DNA of 47,517 nt from Flavobacteriaceae bacterium. Its GTDB lineage: Bacteria; Bacteroidota; Bacteroidia; Flavobacteriales; Flavobacteriaceae. The stretch is from contig JANQHL010000105.1 of NCBI GenBank assembly GCA_028277085.1, positions 1 through 47,517 on the forward strand. Reading direction: 5' to 3'. Both the position numbers and the translations under genes were made by a program. Shown here in pieces: positions 1 to 9,262 of this stretch (position 1 is the stretch's first letter; each line of letters starts with the position of its first letter). The notes beneath the pieces are model-generated. The model was given only the letters and a program-made list of their open reading frames with translations. It was not told the origin of the DNA and ran no database searches.

Positions 1-1007
1 TTGTTGTTCTGAATTTCTACGTTGTAATGCCGTTCTAGTTTTCTGAGTATATGGTCAAATGGCATGTTTCGAAACACTAATCGTCCCTCTATCCAAGCAG
101 TGTAGGTGCCCGTGACCACTTCCTTAGTGGTGATTTCCCTGTTTGTTCGCTGAAAACGGCCCTTTACCCCAGGAGCCAACACTATAGGCTCAGAAGTTTC
201 CGTTGTTTCGGAAAGAGCCACCGAACCCTTGACCAACACTACATCGGTAGTGGTATCTTCCGGATAATGGGAAACATTGAATTCCGTTCCTAACACGGCC
301 ACATCAAGGGCAGAAGCATTCACAACAAATTGGTGCGCCGCATCATGGGCTACGTCAAAATAGGCCTCGCCCTCCAAAAAAACCTCTCTATCTTTTCCTT
401 GGATAAATTGTACAGGGTATTTCAGGGATGTTCCTGCATTCAAGAATACGATGGTACCATCTGAAAGATGGACTTCAAACCTTTTCCCATAGGGAACTGC
501 CAACGTATTGTACACCAACTCAGTTGCCGTTTCGCTACCTTCATACACCAACTCGTTTCCGTTTTGCTGTCCCACAATCGTTCCGTCGGCATTCACCACC
601 TGGGTGTTGCCATCGGTAGTAATTACTTCTAGAACCCCATTGTCTAATTCCAGAGTAATAACCTCATCTTTTGGAACCAATAATTCTTCCCGTGAGCGCT
701 CAAAATATCCTTGTTGGTAAAAAAAAGTCAGGGCAATTAAGCCAACAAAGACCGCAGCAATAGCCGAGATAGAAATCAATCGTTTTTGTTTTCGGTTAGG
801 CTGGACTATGTTGGTATAGATTCTGTCCGCTACCTTTTCGTCCAAATCGGGATAGTCCCTTAACAACTCGGCAACTGATTCAACTGTGGGAAAATCAGGT
901 AGCTCTTCGGATTCCCTAAAATAGTTGACCAAGGCCTGAATTTCTTCCTTACTGCATTTCCTTCGGATATATTTTTCAAACAGTTCTTTCATCTCGAAAT
1001 CATCCAT
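1..1007 (-). CDS. FecR family anti-sigma factor (C-terminus cut by window edge)
   Basis: Minus-strand reading from ATG at 1005-1007: MDDFEMKELFEKYIRRKCSKEEIQALVNYFRES...RLISISAIAAVFVGLIALTFFYQ...(TM)...LSDGTIVFLNAGTSLKYPVQF...REVFLEGEAYFDVAHDAAHQFVVNASALDVAVLGTEFNV...; FecR domain hallmarks; sits beside a FecI-type sigma gene. Confidence 0.93.
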   Translation of the reverse strand, partial: MDDFEMKELFEKYIRRKCSKEEIQALVNYFRESEELPDFPTVESVAELLRDYPDLDEKVADRIYTNIVQPNRKQKRLISISAIAAVFVGLIALTFFYQQGYFERSREELLVPKDEVITLELDNGVLEVITTDGNTQVVNADGTIVGQQNGNELVYEGSETATELVYNTLAVPYGKRFEVHLSDGTIVFLNAGTSLKYPVQFIQGKDREVFLEGEAYFDVAHDAAHQFVVNASALDVAVLGTEFNVSHYPEDTTTDVVLVKGSVALSETTETSEPIVLAPGVKGRFQRTNREITTKEVVTGTYTAWIEGRLVFRNMPFDHILRKLERHYNVEIQNN

Positions 1008-1209
1008 AATGGTATTGGTGTTTATACAGTATACCCTTGAACAAGCCTTGACTACTACTCAGCGGTAACATTTTTTATCAAAAGCGTATTTGTAAGCTAA
1101 CCCCCTACGATAGTATTGGGGGTTATTATATTGACATTCAACATGATGGGACTATACCAAACCTTTAAAGAAAATCTCAAAATTTTAGTAGAAAAGAAGA
1201 ATTATGGAG

Positions 1210-1806
1210 CTACACCCATTCCGAAGAAAGTAAGAACAAGGTCAACGTGATATCGCGATTGTCTATCAAAAAGTTACGCAGGGTTTCCAACGCCTTGCTC
1301 ATTTGATTACGGACAGTATGCGGTGAGATGTCCAGCTCACGCCCAATGTCTTCATAGCTCAAGCCCTCATTCCGTGACATTTCGAATATCAGGCGTCGTT
1401 TCGGTGGCAGTTGGTTCAGTGCCTCTTCTTTAAGGGCTTCCAGTTCTGCCTCTCGCATAAGCCGTTCTGTGGGATTGGCAAACTTTTGGCTACGGTAAAA
1501 AATCTCCTCACGTAATTTGAGGTTGTTGGCCGCCTTTTTCAGGAACTTAATGTTCTGGTTTCGGGTGATGGTAAACAGGTAGGAACGAAAAGAAAGATTG
1601 GGATCAAGAGTCGCACGTTTAGTCCAAATCTTCATAAATACATCCTGTACAATTTCCTCAGCATAGGTTTCCCGACACACCATGGAGAGACTGAACTTAT
1701 AAAGCTCATTCCGGTACGCATCAAACAAGGTGCGGAACGCTTTTTCATTGCCGGCAATGAGCTCCTTGACAAGTAATCGGTCGCTATGTTCCTCCCGTTC
1801 AGCCAT
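1210..1806 (-). CDS. RNA polymerase sigma-70 factor, ECF (FecI-like, Bacteroidetes family)
   Basis: 198 aa; region 2 (LFDAYRNELYKFSLSMVC...AEEIVQDVFMKIWTKR) and region 4 (LPPKRRLIFEMSRNEGLSYEDIGRELDISPHTVRNQMSKAL). Confidence 0.95.
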   Translation of the reverse strand: MAEREEHSDRLLVKELIAGNEKAFRTLFDAYRNELYKFSLSMVCRETYAEEIVQDVFMKIWTKRATLDPNLSFRSYLFTITRNQNIKFLKKAANNLKLREEIFYRSQKFANPTERLMREAELEALKEEALNQLPPKRRLIFEMSRNEGLSYEDIGRELDISPHTVRNQMSKALETLRNFLIDNRDITLTLFLLSSEWV

Positions 1807-2320
1807 TGAGTTGTCTAATCAGCCAAAGCAGTACGGAAGGCTTCGTTCAGGTTCATCGGTTTGGGGGACTTTTCTGCACTAAATCGCTTTAAATTAATCC
1901 GATTTTAATATAGAACTAACCCTAAGTTAACGCAATTAAATTCAAACCTCCAAATAGCGTTTTCGAAAAAACTAGTCCTTTTTTTCGTAAAAAAAGTCGG
2001 GTTCCCTTGTCATCATTGAGGCCTTTCCAGAAAAGGTAAATGTACAGTATACACTAAAAAAGTATGGAAGCGTAAGAATCCTCTTTATGGTCCTTAACAG
2101 TTTTTTCCTTGGTGTCCTTGCTTCATCCCCAAGTTGACTTTTTAAAATCTCCTAGTAATTTTGAGTATGAGTGGTTGTATGTATTTGCTACTTAATGTTT
2201 AGCCGACTGATTCAATACAACTTTATTAAAAAGCGTTACTGGATGATTACGCTATTTCACGTCAAAACCGTAAGTCAGATCCTTTTTAAGGCATTTTAGC
2301 AATATGACATTGCAAACAGA

Positions 2321-2357
2321 AAAAGGCTTCAGAATTTGAAATTCTCTTAAGCCTTTT
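2321..2357. terminator. Hairpin, terminator-like (AAAAGGCTT...AAGCCTTTT)
   Basis: Inverted repeat aaaaggcttcagaatttgaaattctcttaagcctttt, with a second inner stem agaatttgaaattct, followed by T-rich sequence. Confidence 0.55.
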
Positions 2358-2365
2358 GTTTGTAC

Positions 2366-2522
2366 GGCTCTCCCTCACTTCGACAACACTTCGACAGACT
2401 CAGTACCGGTCTCTTAAGGTAAACTCGCTCGATATAAACCTGTCTTTCGACAGGCAGGCTTCTCGCAACAACAGGGTAAAAACACATTCTAGTGCAGCGC
2501 TTTTTGCGTTTCGCTCCCCTGC
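2366..2522. repeat. Dispersed intergenic repeat, copy R1 (degenerate)
   Basis: ctcacttcgacaac...ggtaaactcgctcgatataaacctgtctttcgacaggcaggcttctcgcaacaacagggtaaaaa; blocks shared with copies at about 3.6, 7.1 and 10.9 kb. Confidence 0.8.
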
Positions 2523-2710
2523 CGGTTTAGTTATGGCAATATTACGTTTTCTTAAATTCTTTTGGTAAAGCGACTAGCTATCGTTTTTTTCTTTACCTTA
2601 TTTATGAAATTTCTCCCCCTCAATATTTTTTGCATGCCCCGAATCCTTCCGACGTATTAAATCGGACGCAAGAATAGTATTGAAGTTAGTCAATCTTTAA
2701 ATCGAAAAAT

Positions 2711-3511
2711 ATGAGTCAATTCAGTCATACTACCGCACGAATAGGGGTTTGGAATTTAGCGGGCTATCACCCGATATTGGATGAAAAATTTGAAAATCAA
2801 ATTGATGGTCTTGCCATTTTAGATGCAGAAATTGTTACGCTTGTTGAGGTAAAGCCAATTACCTACATCGATAGACTTATCGAAGGGTTAGAACAAAAGG
2901 GATGTGTTTACGAAAAAAGGATTTTACCGCAGCCCGGTGATTTAAATATCGGTGTATTATTTAAAACAGGAATTGAAGCGGGGGACCCACAATTCATTCC
3001 GGGTTCTGATGGCGATTACGATGGTGGCCGAAAAGCGTTTTCAATTGATATGCAGGTAGGTGAGTTTGACTTTCATTTAATTGCAGTTCACCTAAAATCA
3101 GGCCGAGACAAACCAGAACAGGAATTGCGAGATTCCCAGTGTAAAGTAATTGGAGAATACATTACGCATTATCGCAATCAACCCGGTCAAAAGCGAAAGC
3201 CAATTTTATTGATGGGGGATTTCAATATGATTCCAGGTCAGGATGTAAGCAACTTCCATCATTTAGGAGGGGACGATGTTATGGACTTTCTATCCTCATG
3301 GGATTTACAAGCCAGGTTTTCTCATATTTTGCCCCAGGGAAGGGCAAATCTGCTGGACGGTTTTGCGATTACCAGAACCTATACAAGGGAATACATAAGA
3401 GGGAGTTTACGACTATTTCCGATGCATTGGACCTTGGAAATGGGAAGGGCAAAATTCAGGGATACGGTTTCTGATCATTTACCCTTCGTCGCTTCTTTTA
3501 GAATAGATTGA
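2711..3511 (+). CDS. Endonuclease/exonuclease/phosphatase (EEP) family protein
   Basis: 266 aa; IGVWNLAGYH...VTLVEVK...HLIAVHLKSGRD...ILLMGDFNM...VSDHLPFVASF motifs of the EEP fold. Confidence 0.88.
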   Translation: MSQFSHTTARIGVWNLAGYHPILDEKFENQIDGLAILDAEIVTLVEVKPITYIDRLIEGLEQKGCVYEKRILPQPGDLNIGVLFKTGIEAGDPQFIPGSDGDYDGGRKAFSIDMQVGEFDFHLIAVHLKSGRDKPEQELRDSQCKVIGEYITHYRNQPGQKRKPILLMGDFNMIPGQDVSNFHHLGGDDVMDFLSSWDLQARFSHILPQGRANLLDGFAITRTYTREYIRGSLRLFPMHWTLEMGRAKFRDTVSDHLPFVASFRID

Positions 3512-3552
3512 AAATTTTAAAAATATCAAGCTTTTAGCCGCTATCAAAAGTG

Positions 3553-3665
3553 CCACACTTTGGTGTAGTTCAGTGCATCGCTCCGGATAAACCTGTCTGC
3601 ATACCAAAGGCATGTAAACCAACATGCAGGCTTCTTGCAACAACAGGGTAAAAAGCATCGCTATA
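3553..3665. repeat. Dispersed intergenic repeat, copy R2 (degenerate)
   Basis: gtgtagttcagtgcatcgctccggataaacctgtctgcataccaaaggcatgtaaaccaacatgcaggcttcttgcaacaacagggtaaaaa; shares gataaacctgtctgcataccaaaggcatgtaaacc with R4 and cttcttgcaacaacagggtaaaaa with R1. Confidence 0.8.
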
Positions 3666-4160
3666 AGTAACCGAACTGCATGCCTTTAGAAACTCATTGT
3701 AATGAATTCCAATGTAATGCTTAAAGGGAAGAACTATATTCTGTCAAGAAATTACCAACTAGTTGGAATAAGGAGCCTAAAACAACCAAAATCACTCCGG
3801 TTTCCATCCTAGAGTTCTTATCCCTAGTCGTTTTGTGATTAAAGATCCAGGGGAGGATAGATTTTGACGAAAAAATTAAAAGCCCAGTGGGGCTAATTTT
3901 TCAAATTGTTATGAAATTATTAGGTTGTCATTTTGGAAGACTTTTTTAGAGTCATTACGCGCGCGTAACAGAAACCAACGAACTTTTTGAAATTGTTTTT
4001 CTTAAAGAGAAAGGGAATGCCAAAGCGTCTCCTGATTCAAATACTTTATTATCTGGTTAATCTTCTTCATGACCGATATGAATTTACCTTAACATCAAAC
4101 ATAAATCCTAACTTGTTGATGGTATCTTGAACAAGAACGGTAGTTCTCAATAGGGGATAA

Positions 4161-5081
4161 ATGAAAAAAAGAATCGTAGTACTCACAGGAATCCTCTTTA
4201 CATTGATTTCAGGCTGTCAACCGGGCAACAATAAACTTCTTGGACTATTGGGAAGGCCTCACATATCCCCGGATGGAACCAAAATTGTTTTTGTTCATGC
4301 AGATAACCCCGATACTGGCGTTTGGGAAATTTATTCAGCGGGTATAGATGGAAGTGATTTAAGGCAACTCACAAATTTTCCCGAAGCAAGGATAAAAAAA
4401 GGGCCTGTGTGGTCCCCAGATAGCAAAAAAATTGCCTTTCATGCGGACATCGATACAGGAGCACAAATTTTTGCAATGGCCCCCGATGGTCAAGACCTGG
4501 AGCAGCTGACCAACTTACCAGGCTATAATGTTGAACCTCATTGGTCGATTGATGGAGCAAAGATCATCTTTAATCAATCTGTGCCTTCGAAGGGAACCGT
4601 AAAGATGCTAATGATGGATTCGGACGGCTCCAATGTCAAAACACTCCCCAATCCAGACGGAAAAAACTGGTATCCAAGAATGATTCTTGATGGACAGATC
4701 TTATTTACCTCGGATGTTCACCATAAGGACTTTTATGACATATTTCTTATGAACACTGATAGTACCAACGTAAGACAACTTACTTCTGTGTTGGCCATCA
4801 ATTGGTTTCCGGAATGTTCCCCGGATGGAAAGAGGATGGTCTTTACAAGCAATCGGGATGATCCTGAACTGAGCGATTCAGGCAATTATAACATTTATAT
4901 GATGGATATGAATGGAACCAACATCAAAAGACTCACAGATCTTCCAGGCCAGGAACTACATCCTAAGTGGCATCCTTCAGGGCAGAAACTCATATTTGAA
5001 AGACACAACGATGGGCCACTTGGTATTTATCTGTTTGATATTGTATCCGGAGAAATGGATAAAATTAGTTTTACAAAATAA
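4161..5081 (+). CDS. TolB-like/PD40 beta-propeller lipoprotein
   Basis: Lipobox LISGC; repeated PD40 motifs (ISPDGTKIVF, WSPDSKKIAF, WSIDGAKIIF, CSPDGKRMVF, WHPSGQKLIF). Confidence 0.85.
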   Translation: MKKRIVVLTGILFTLISGCQPGNNKLLGLLGRPHISPDGTKIVFVHADNPDTGVWEIYSAGIDGSDLRQLTNFPEARIKKGPVWSPDSKKIAFHADIDTGAQIFAMAPDGQDLEQLTNLPGYNVEPHWSIDGAKIIFNQSVPSKGTVKMLMMDSDGSNVKTLPNPDGKNWYPRMILDGQILFTSDVHHKDFYDIFLMNTDSTNVRQLTSVLAINWFPECSPDGKRMVFTSNRDDPELSDSGNYNIYMMDMNGTNIKRLTDLPGQELHPKWHPSGQKLIFERHNDGPLGIYLFDIVSGEMDKISFTK

Positions 5082-5122
5082 AACAGGGTTCGCAACCGGA
5101 CGTTTAAAAACAACTGACCAAT

Positions 5123-6514
5123 ATGAAAGGATTCACGATTTTAGCCTTTGCCATTCTAGCCAATATCTCCTTTGCTTCTGATTTAAAGATTGCTAAACCC
5201 ATTTTATACATTGATAACGATTCGGCCTATGCAGTATTTAACCTGGAGTGGAAAAATGCCTGGAAAAACCAACAGAACAACGATGCGATATGGTTGTTTT
5301 GTAAGCTTAAACCCAAAAACGGACCCTCCAGGCACATTAAGGTTATGCCTTCGGGGCATCAACTGGTGAGTACATTTTCCGGACAAGATTCCAGTCCCCA
5401 AATTATGCCTTCCACTGATGGTGTAGGCCTGTTTGTTTCGCCACAAAATAACTTCAAAGGAAACATCAATGTAACATTAAAAATTCATCTTGACCGCAAG
5501 GATTTTAAAGGAGCGAATACCAAGAACTCATCATTTGATGTTTTCGGTATTGAAATGGTCAGGATTCCTTCGGGCAGTTTTTTTATAGGTAGCACGAATA
5601 ACTCAGCAAGGAAATACGGAGCCTTTTACGATCCAAAAGGCAATGCCCCAATCAAGATAGTCTCAGAAAATCAGGTTTTTGAGATTTCAAATAGTGGGGA
5701 TATCTATTACGATGTCATTGAGGGATATGAAGGTGACCAAATTGGCCGAATTCCTTCGGATTACCCTAAGGGGTATAAATCGTTCTTTATTATGAAATAT
5801 GAATTGACCGAGAAAAGTTATGTTGATTTTTTGAATAATCTAACTCCAAATCAAGCCCAGGAACTAATAATACATGAAGAAGATAACTATAGTGGAAAAA
5901 TCTCATTAAATAGTAATAAATATGTGTCTGATCAACCGAATAGGCCTTGCTCATTTGTTGGATGGGATGATGCCATGGCATTTGCAGACTGGGCGGGTTT
6001 GCGCCCAATGACCGAATTCGAGTATACTAAAGCCGCTAGAGGAGGACTATTGCCAAAGGGAGTTGACTATCCCTGGGGTTTAGAGGGCAAACAGTATGTT
6101 CAAAGAATTCCTGACGAAAACGGTAATCTAATCATGCGAAACGGTTGGGATGAGTCCAAGTTATCGGATGAGAACAAGGTATATTTTGGAGCATCTAATT
6201 ATGGGGTGATGGACTTATCAGGTAGTTTGTGGGAAAGGGTTATCTCAATAGGTCACAAAATGGGAAGAAGTTTTAGGGGAACACATGGAGATGGATTCCT
6301 TACCGAAAAAGGTAGAGCGACCAACAGCGATTGGCCGAATGGGGATGAGAATTCTGGAGGTATCGGTTTTCGGGGAGGAGGTTTTTATGGCTATAATCGA
6401 GAGTATCATGAATTCAATCCTTTTAGCCCCGTACCATTCAGACCCTATGGGAGTTGGCATGGGGCGGTTAGAAGTGTCGCTTACGGAACCCGATTTGTTA
6501 GAACAAACAACTAA
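5123..6514 (+). CDS. SUMF1/formylglycine-generating-enzyme-like domain protein
   Basis: Signal peptide MKGFTILAFAILANISFAS; MVRIPSGSFFIGS...YEVTEKSY-like...PCSFVGWDDAMAFADWAGLRPMTEFEYTKAARGG...GSLWERV...FRGGGFYG...GTRFVR. Confidence 0.85.
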   Translation: MKGFTILAFAILANISFASDLKIAKPILYIDNDSAYAVFNLEWKNAWKNQQNNDAIWLFCKLKPKNGPSRHIKVMPSGHQLVSTFSGQDSSPQIMPSTDGVGLFVSPQNNFKGNINVTLKIHLDRKDFKGANTKNSSFDVFGIEMVRIPSGSFFIGSTNNSARKYGAFYDPKGNAPIKIVSENQVFEISNSGDIYYDVIEGYEGDQIGRIPSDYPKGYKSFFIMKYELTEKSYVDFLNNLTPNQAQELIIHEEDNYSGKISLNSNKYVSDQPNRPCSFVGWDDAMAFADWAGLRPMTEFEYTKAARGGLLPKGVDYPWGLEGKQYVQRIPDENGNLIMRNGWDESKLSDENKVYFGASNYGVMDLSGSLWERVISIGHKMGRSFRGTHGDGFLTEKGRATNSDWPNGDENSGGIGFRGGGFYGYNREYHEFNPFSPVPFRPYGSWHGAVRSVAYGTRFVRTNN

Positions 6515-6515
6515 A

Positions 6516-7010
6516 ATGCTTAATCGTAAACTTATGGAAACAAGAAACAAATTTTGGGGCCTTGCAACAGCCATCATTTTAATCACTACTTGCGGAACCT
6601 TTAGTTCCATTGCCCAAAGCAACGATACCTTAAAAATTAGACAAGTAATAGACAAGTACATAGTTGGATGGCGTGATGGCAATAAGGAGTTACTTCGAGA
6701 GGCCTTTGACCAAAATGCAGGTGTGGTCTTATGGATAGATAAAAAAGAAGACCCCGAGCGTCTGAAGTTTATGAGTTTGTATGATTTGGTCCAAAGGGTA
6801 AAGGTTCAAAAAGAATACGGTATAGGTTACTCGATTACAAGTCTGCAAATTGTGGATTCTAAACTGGCCATTGCGTTCGTTAATGTTCCACTAGGTGATA
6901 ATCACTACATCGATTGTCTAGAGTTGCAAAAAATTAACGGTAGGTGGAAGATTGTGCTTAAATCATATGTATTTTTTGCAAAATCCAGTACAAAGGACTT
7001 ACCAAATTAA
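6516..7010 (+). CDS. Putative secreted NTF2/lumazine-binding-like protein
   Basis: From internal ATG 6516 (or 6534): METRNKFWGLATAIILITTCGTFSSIAQSNDTLKIRQVIDKYIVGWRDGNKELLREAFDQNA...; the longer ORF upstream overlaps the SUMF1-like gene and is unlikely. Confidence 0.65.
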   Translation: MLNRKLMETRNKFWGLATAIILITTCGTFSSIAQSNDTLKIRQVIDKYIVGWRDGNKELLREAFDQNAGVVLWIDKKEDPERLKFMSLYDLVQRVKVQKEYGIGYSITSLQIVDSKLAIAFVNVPLGDNHYIDCLELQKINGRWKIVLKSYVFFAKSSTKDLPN

Positions 7011-7089
7011 ACCTAATTTAAGATGGATAAGCAAGAGCAAGAAAATTAAAAATCGCAGTAAATACAATACTTACTGAGGTTTATCTGCT

Positions 7090-7256
7090 CCCCCTCACTT
7101 CGACAAGCTCAGTGTAACAGCCAGTGCAGCGGCTGGGCTTCACTCCCTTCGACGATGCTCAGGGTAAACTCGCTCAGGATAAACCTCTCGCCCAGCCCTT
7201 TTCACGAAAAAAGACATCCACTATCGTGGATGGCTTTGGTCTCACTTCGCTCCCCA
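7090..7256. repeat. Dispersed intergenic repeat, copy R3
   Basis: ccctcacttcgacaagctcagtg...ggctgggct...cccttcgacgatgctcagggtaaactcgctcaggataaacctctcgcccagccc...cacgaaaaaagacatccactatcgtggatggctttggtctcacttcgctcccc; the last 53 bp differ from 10981-11033 at one position. Confidence 0.9.
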
Positions 7257-7275
7257 CGAAATACTATTTTCGATC

Positions 7276-7380
7276 CAATTTTATGAAGATGCCCGTAAAC
7301 TCTATGATTTAACGGAATCACTTATTTACTGTAATCCAGACCTAAACAGGCAATACAACAGATTACATCCCTCTATGTAA
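7276..7380 (+). pseudogene. Orphan 3' coding fragment immediately after repeat R3
   Basis: Open frame to TAA: QFYEDARKLYDLTESLIYCNPDLNRQYNRLHPSM*; protein-like composition, no start, begins where the repeat ends. Confidence 0.4.
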
Positions 7381-7528
7381 TTAAATCATTTTCTTAACCC
7401 TTAAGAATTTACCTGACTTCTCCATTACCCTTTAATGGTTATATTTATTGAATGCCCCTTGCGGGCATCCGAGTTGCTATTGGACTGATAAGGTATTAAA
7501 TCCTACATTAAATAGTCGACCTAACCAT

Positions 7529-9250
7529 ATGAAAGAAACCACAGACTTTTCCCGATTAGAGGAAATGCAGGAGGAACAATTAGCTATTCCCAAGCATAAA
7601 CTACACCACTGGAGCCACTTTGCAGGGCTTTATGCTGCCGAGCACGTGGCTGCCACAGAATTTGTAATCGGAGCAACCTTTGTCGCTTTAGGTGCCAAGA
7701 CCATGGATATTATAATTGGTCTTCTCATCGGAAATATTTTAGCAGTGCTAAGCTGGACATTGATTACCTCGCCAATCGCCGTTGATACTCGCTTGAGTCT
7801 TTACACCTATCTTAAAAAGATTGCGGGCAAGAAAATGTCTTACCTATATGATTGGGCAAATGTGCTGATTTTTACAGTTATTTCGGGTGCCATGGTAACC
7901 GTTTCGGCCACAGCAGTTCGGTTTGCTTTCGAGATTCCGGCACAATTAGACTGGTATCCTACAAATGTTTGGTTTGTACTGATTGTTGTGATGGTTGGTC
8001 TATTCGCCGTATTTGTTGCCATGTTTGGCTTCAATGCTGTTTCTGAATTTTCCGGGATCTGTGCCCCCTGGCTGTTTACCATGTTTGCAAGTGGGGCAAT
8101 GGTATTATTACCTGCCTTGTCCTTGTCGGTAATTGGCAAAACGGTACCAGAAAACTGGTTAGAACTGATTAACATTGGAAATCAATCGATATGGACTGGG
8201 GTCAATAGCAATGGTGAACCGGGTATCGGATTGTTGGAAGTCATTGGTTTCGCATGGGCGGCAAATACTATTACTCATTTTGGATTGATCGATATGGCAT
8301 TGCTACGATTCGCCAAAAAGAAAATCTATGGTCTGGCGACAAGTTCGGGTATGATGTTTGGGCATTATATTGCCTGGATTGCTGCTGGCATCATGGGCGC
8401 AGGTGCTGCCGTTATTTTAGGAAAAACAATTGTTGAACTCGACCCAGGGGACGTAGCCTACTACGCATTGGGTTGGTCGGGATTTGTAATTGTGATAGTA
8501 GCTGGCTGGACCACAGCAATTACCAATTTATATCGGGCAGGATTGGCTGCACAAGCTATCTTTTACAATCATTCAAGAAAGAAGACTACCCTGTTGGTGG
8601 GTCTGGTAATGGTTGTAATCGCTTGTTTTCCTTTTGTGTTTTCGCAAATTTTACCTCTACTTACCTATGCGGGTCTAATTGTCGTTCCCGTCGGTTCCAT
8701 TGTATTCGCAGAGCACCAAATTTTTCCAAGAATCGGGTATACGAGGTATTGGTCTAAATTCCAGAATTTCGAGCATAGCCTACCTGCCGTTGCTTCCTGG
8801 GGCCTGGGCCTTGTATTTGGATTTGGCCTGAATTATCTAGATGTGATGTCCTTTTATTATTTATTTATCCCCACCTGGGTTTTTACCATCATCCTCTATA
8901 CATTCCTGGCCGGGCGATATGGTGCAAAAAAGTCGTATCCTGATGCAGAAGCTAAAGAATTACAATTCAACCAGCTGGTCGAAAAATACCAAGAGAAATT
9001 GGCCGAAAAACAGCCTGTTGCTACCAAAGATCATTCCCTGTTTTCTAAAATTTTAAAGATGATTGCGGTTGTTGCTTTGGGAATAACCTTGGTACTAGCA
9101 GGAATAGTATTATTGGGGAGCGACCGTGAAAGTGATTACGTTGCCAATCGGGAAACCTTTTACTTCTATGGCTTTATTTGTACGGTTGTTTATTTTGTTA
9201 CTGCCTATTGGGCTATGAAAAGAGGCAAAGCCAGCCATTCTACAAACTAA
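7529..9250 (+). CDS. NCS1-like permease (nucleobase:cation symporter/cytosine permease family)
   Basis: About 12 hydrophobic segments; SHFAGLYAAEHVAATEFVIGATFVALGAKTMDIIIGLLIGNILAVLSWTLI typical of the NCS1 N-terminus; start chosen at the ATG in ccatatgaaagaaacc. Confidence 0.75.
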   Translation: MKETTDFSRLEEMQEEQLAIPKHKLHHWSHFAGLYAAEHVAATEFVIGATFVALGAKTMDIIIGLLIGNILAVLSWTLITSPIAVDTRLSLYTYLKKIAGKKMSYLYDWANVLIFTVISGAMVTVSATAVRFAFEIPAQLDWYPTNVWFVLIVVMVGLFAVFVAMFGFNAVSEFSGICAPWLFTMFASGAMVLLPALSLSVIGKTVPENWLELINIGNQSIWTGVNSNGEPGIGLLEVIGFAWAANTITHFGLIDMALLRFAKKKIYGLATSSGMMFGHYIAWIAAGIMGAGAAVILGKTIVELDPGDVAYYALGWSGFVIVIVAGWTTAITNLYRAGLAAQAIFYNHSRKKTTLLVGLVMVVIACFPFVFSQILPLLTYAGLIVVPVGSIVFAEHQIFPRIGYTRYWSKFQNFEHSLPAVASWGLGLVFGFGLNYLDVMSFYYLFIPTWVFTIILYTFLAGRYGAKKSYPDAEAKELQFNQLVEKYQEKLAEKQPVATKDHSLFSKILKMIAVVALGITLVLAGIVLLGSDRESDYVANRETFYFYGFICTVVYFVTAYWAMKRGKASHSTN

Positions 9251-9262
9251 CAACTCATCGAA

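Noticed and set aside
428-720. Plus-strand ORFs over the left edge
   Set aside because: Antisense to the fecR coding sequence, which reads clearly on the minus strand.
2356-2568. ORF of 70 aa over repeat R1
   Set aside because: Lies wholly in repeat sequence; no protein-like composition or ribosome-binding context.
7124-7312. ORF of 62 aa across R3
   Set aside because: Repeat-derived and runs out of frame with the orphan coding fragment at 7276.
7452-7470. Hairpin atgccccttgcgggcat upstream of the NCS1 permease as a riboswitch
   Set aside because: Only a short single stem; no recognisable riboswitch core.
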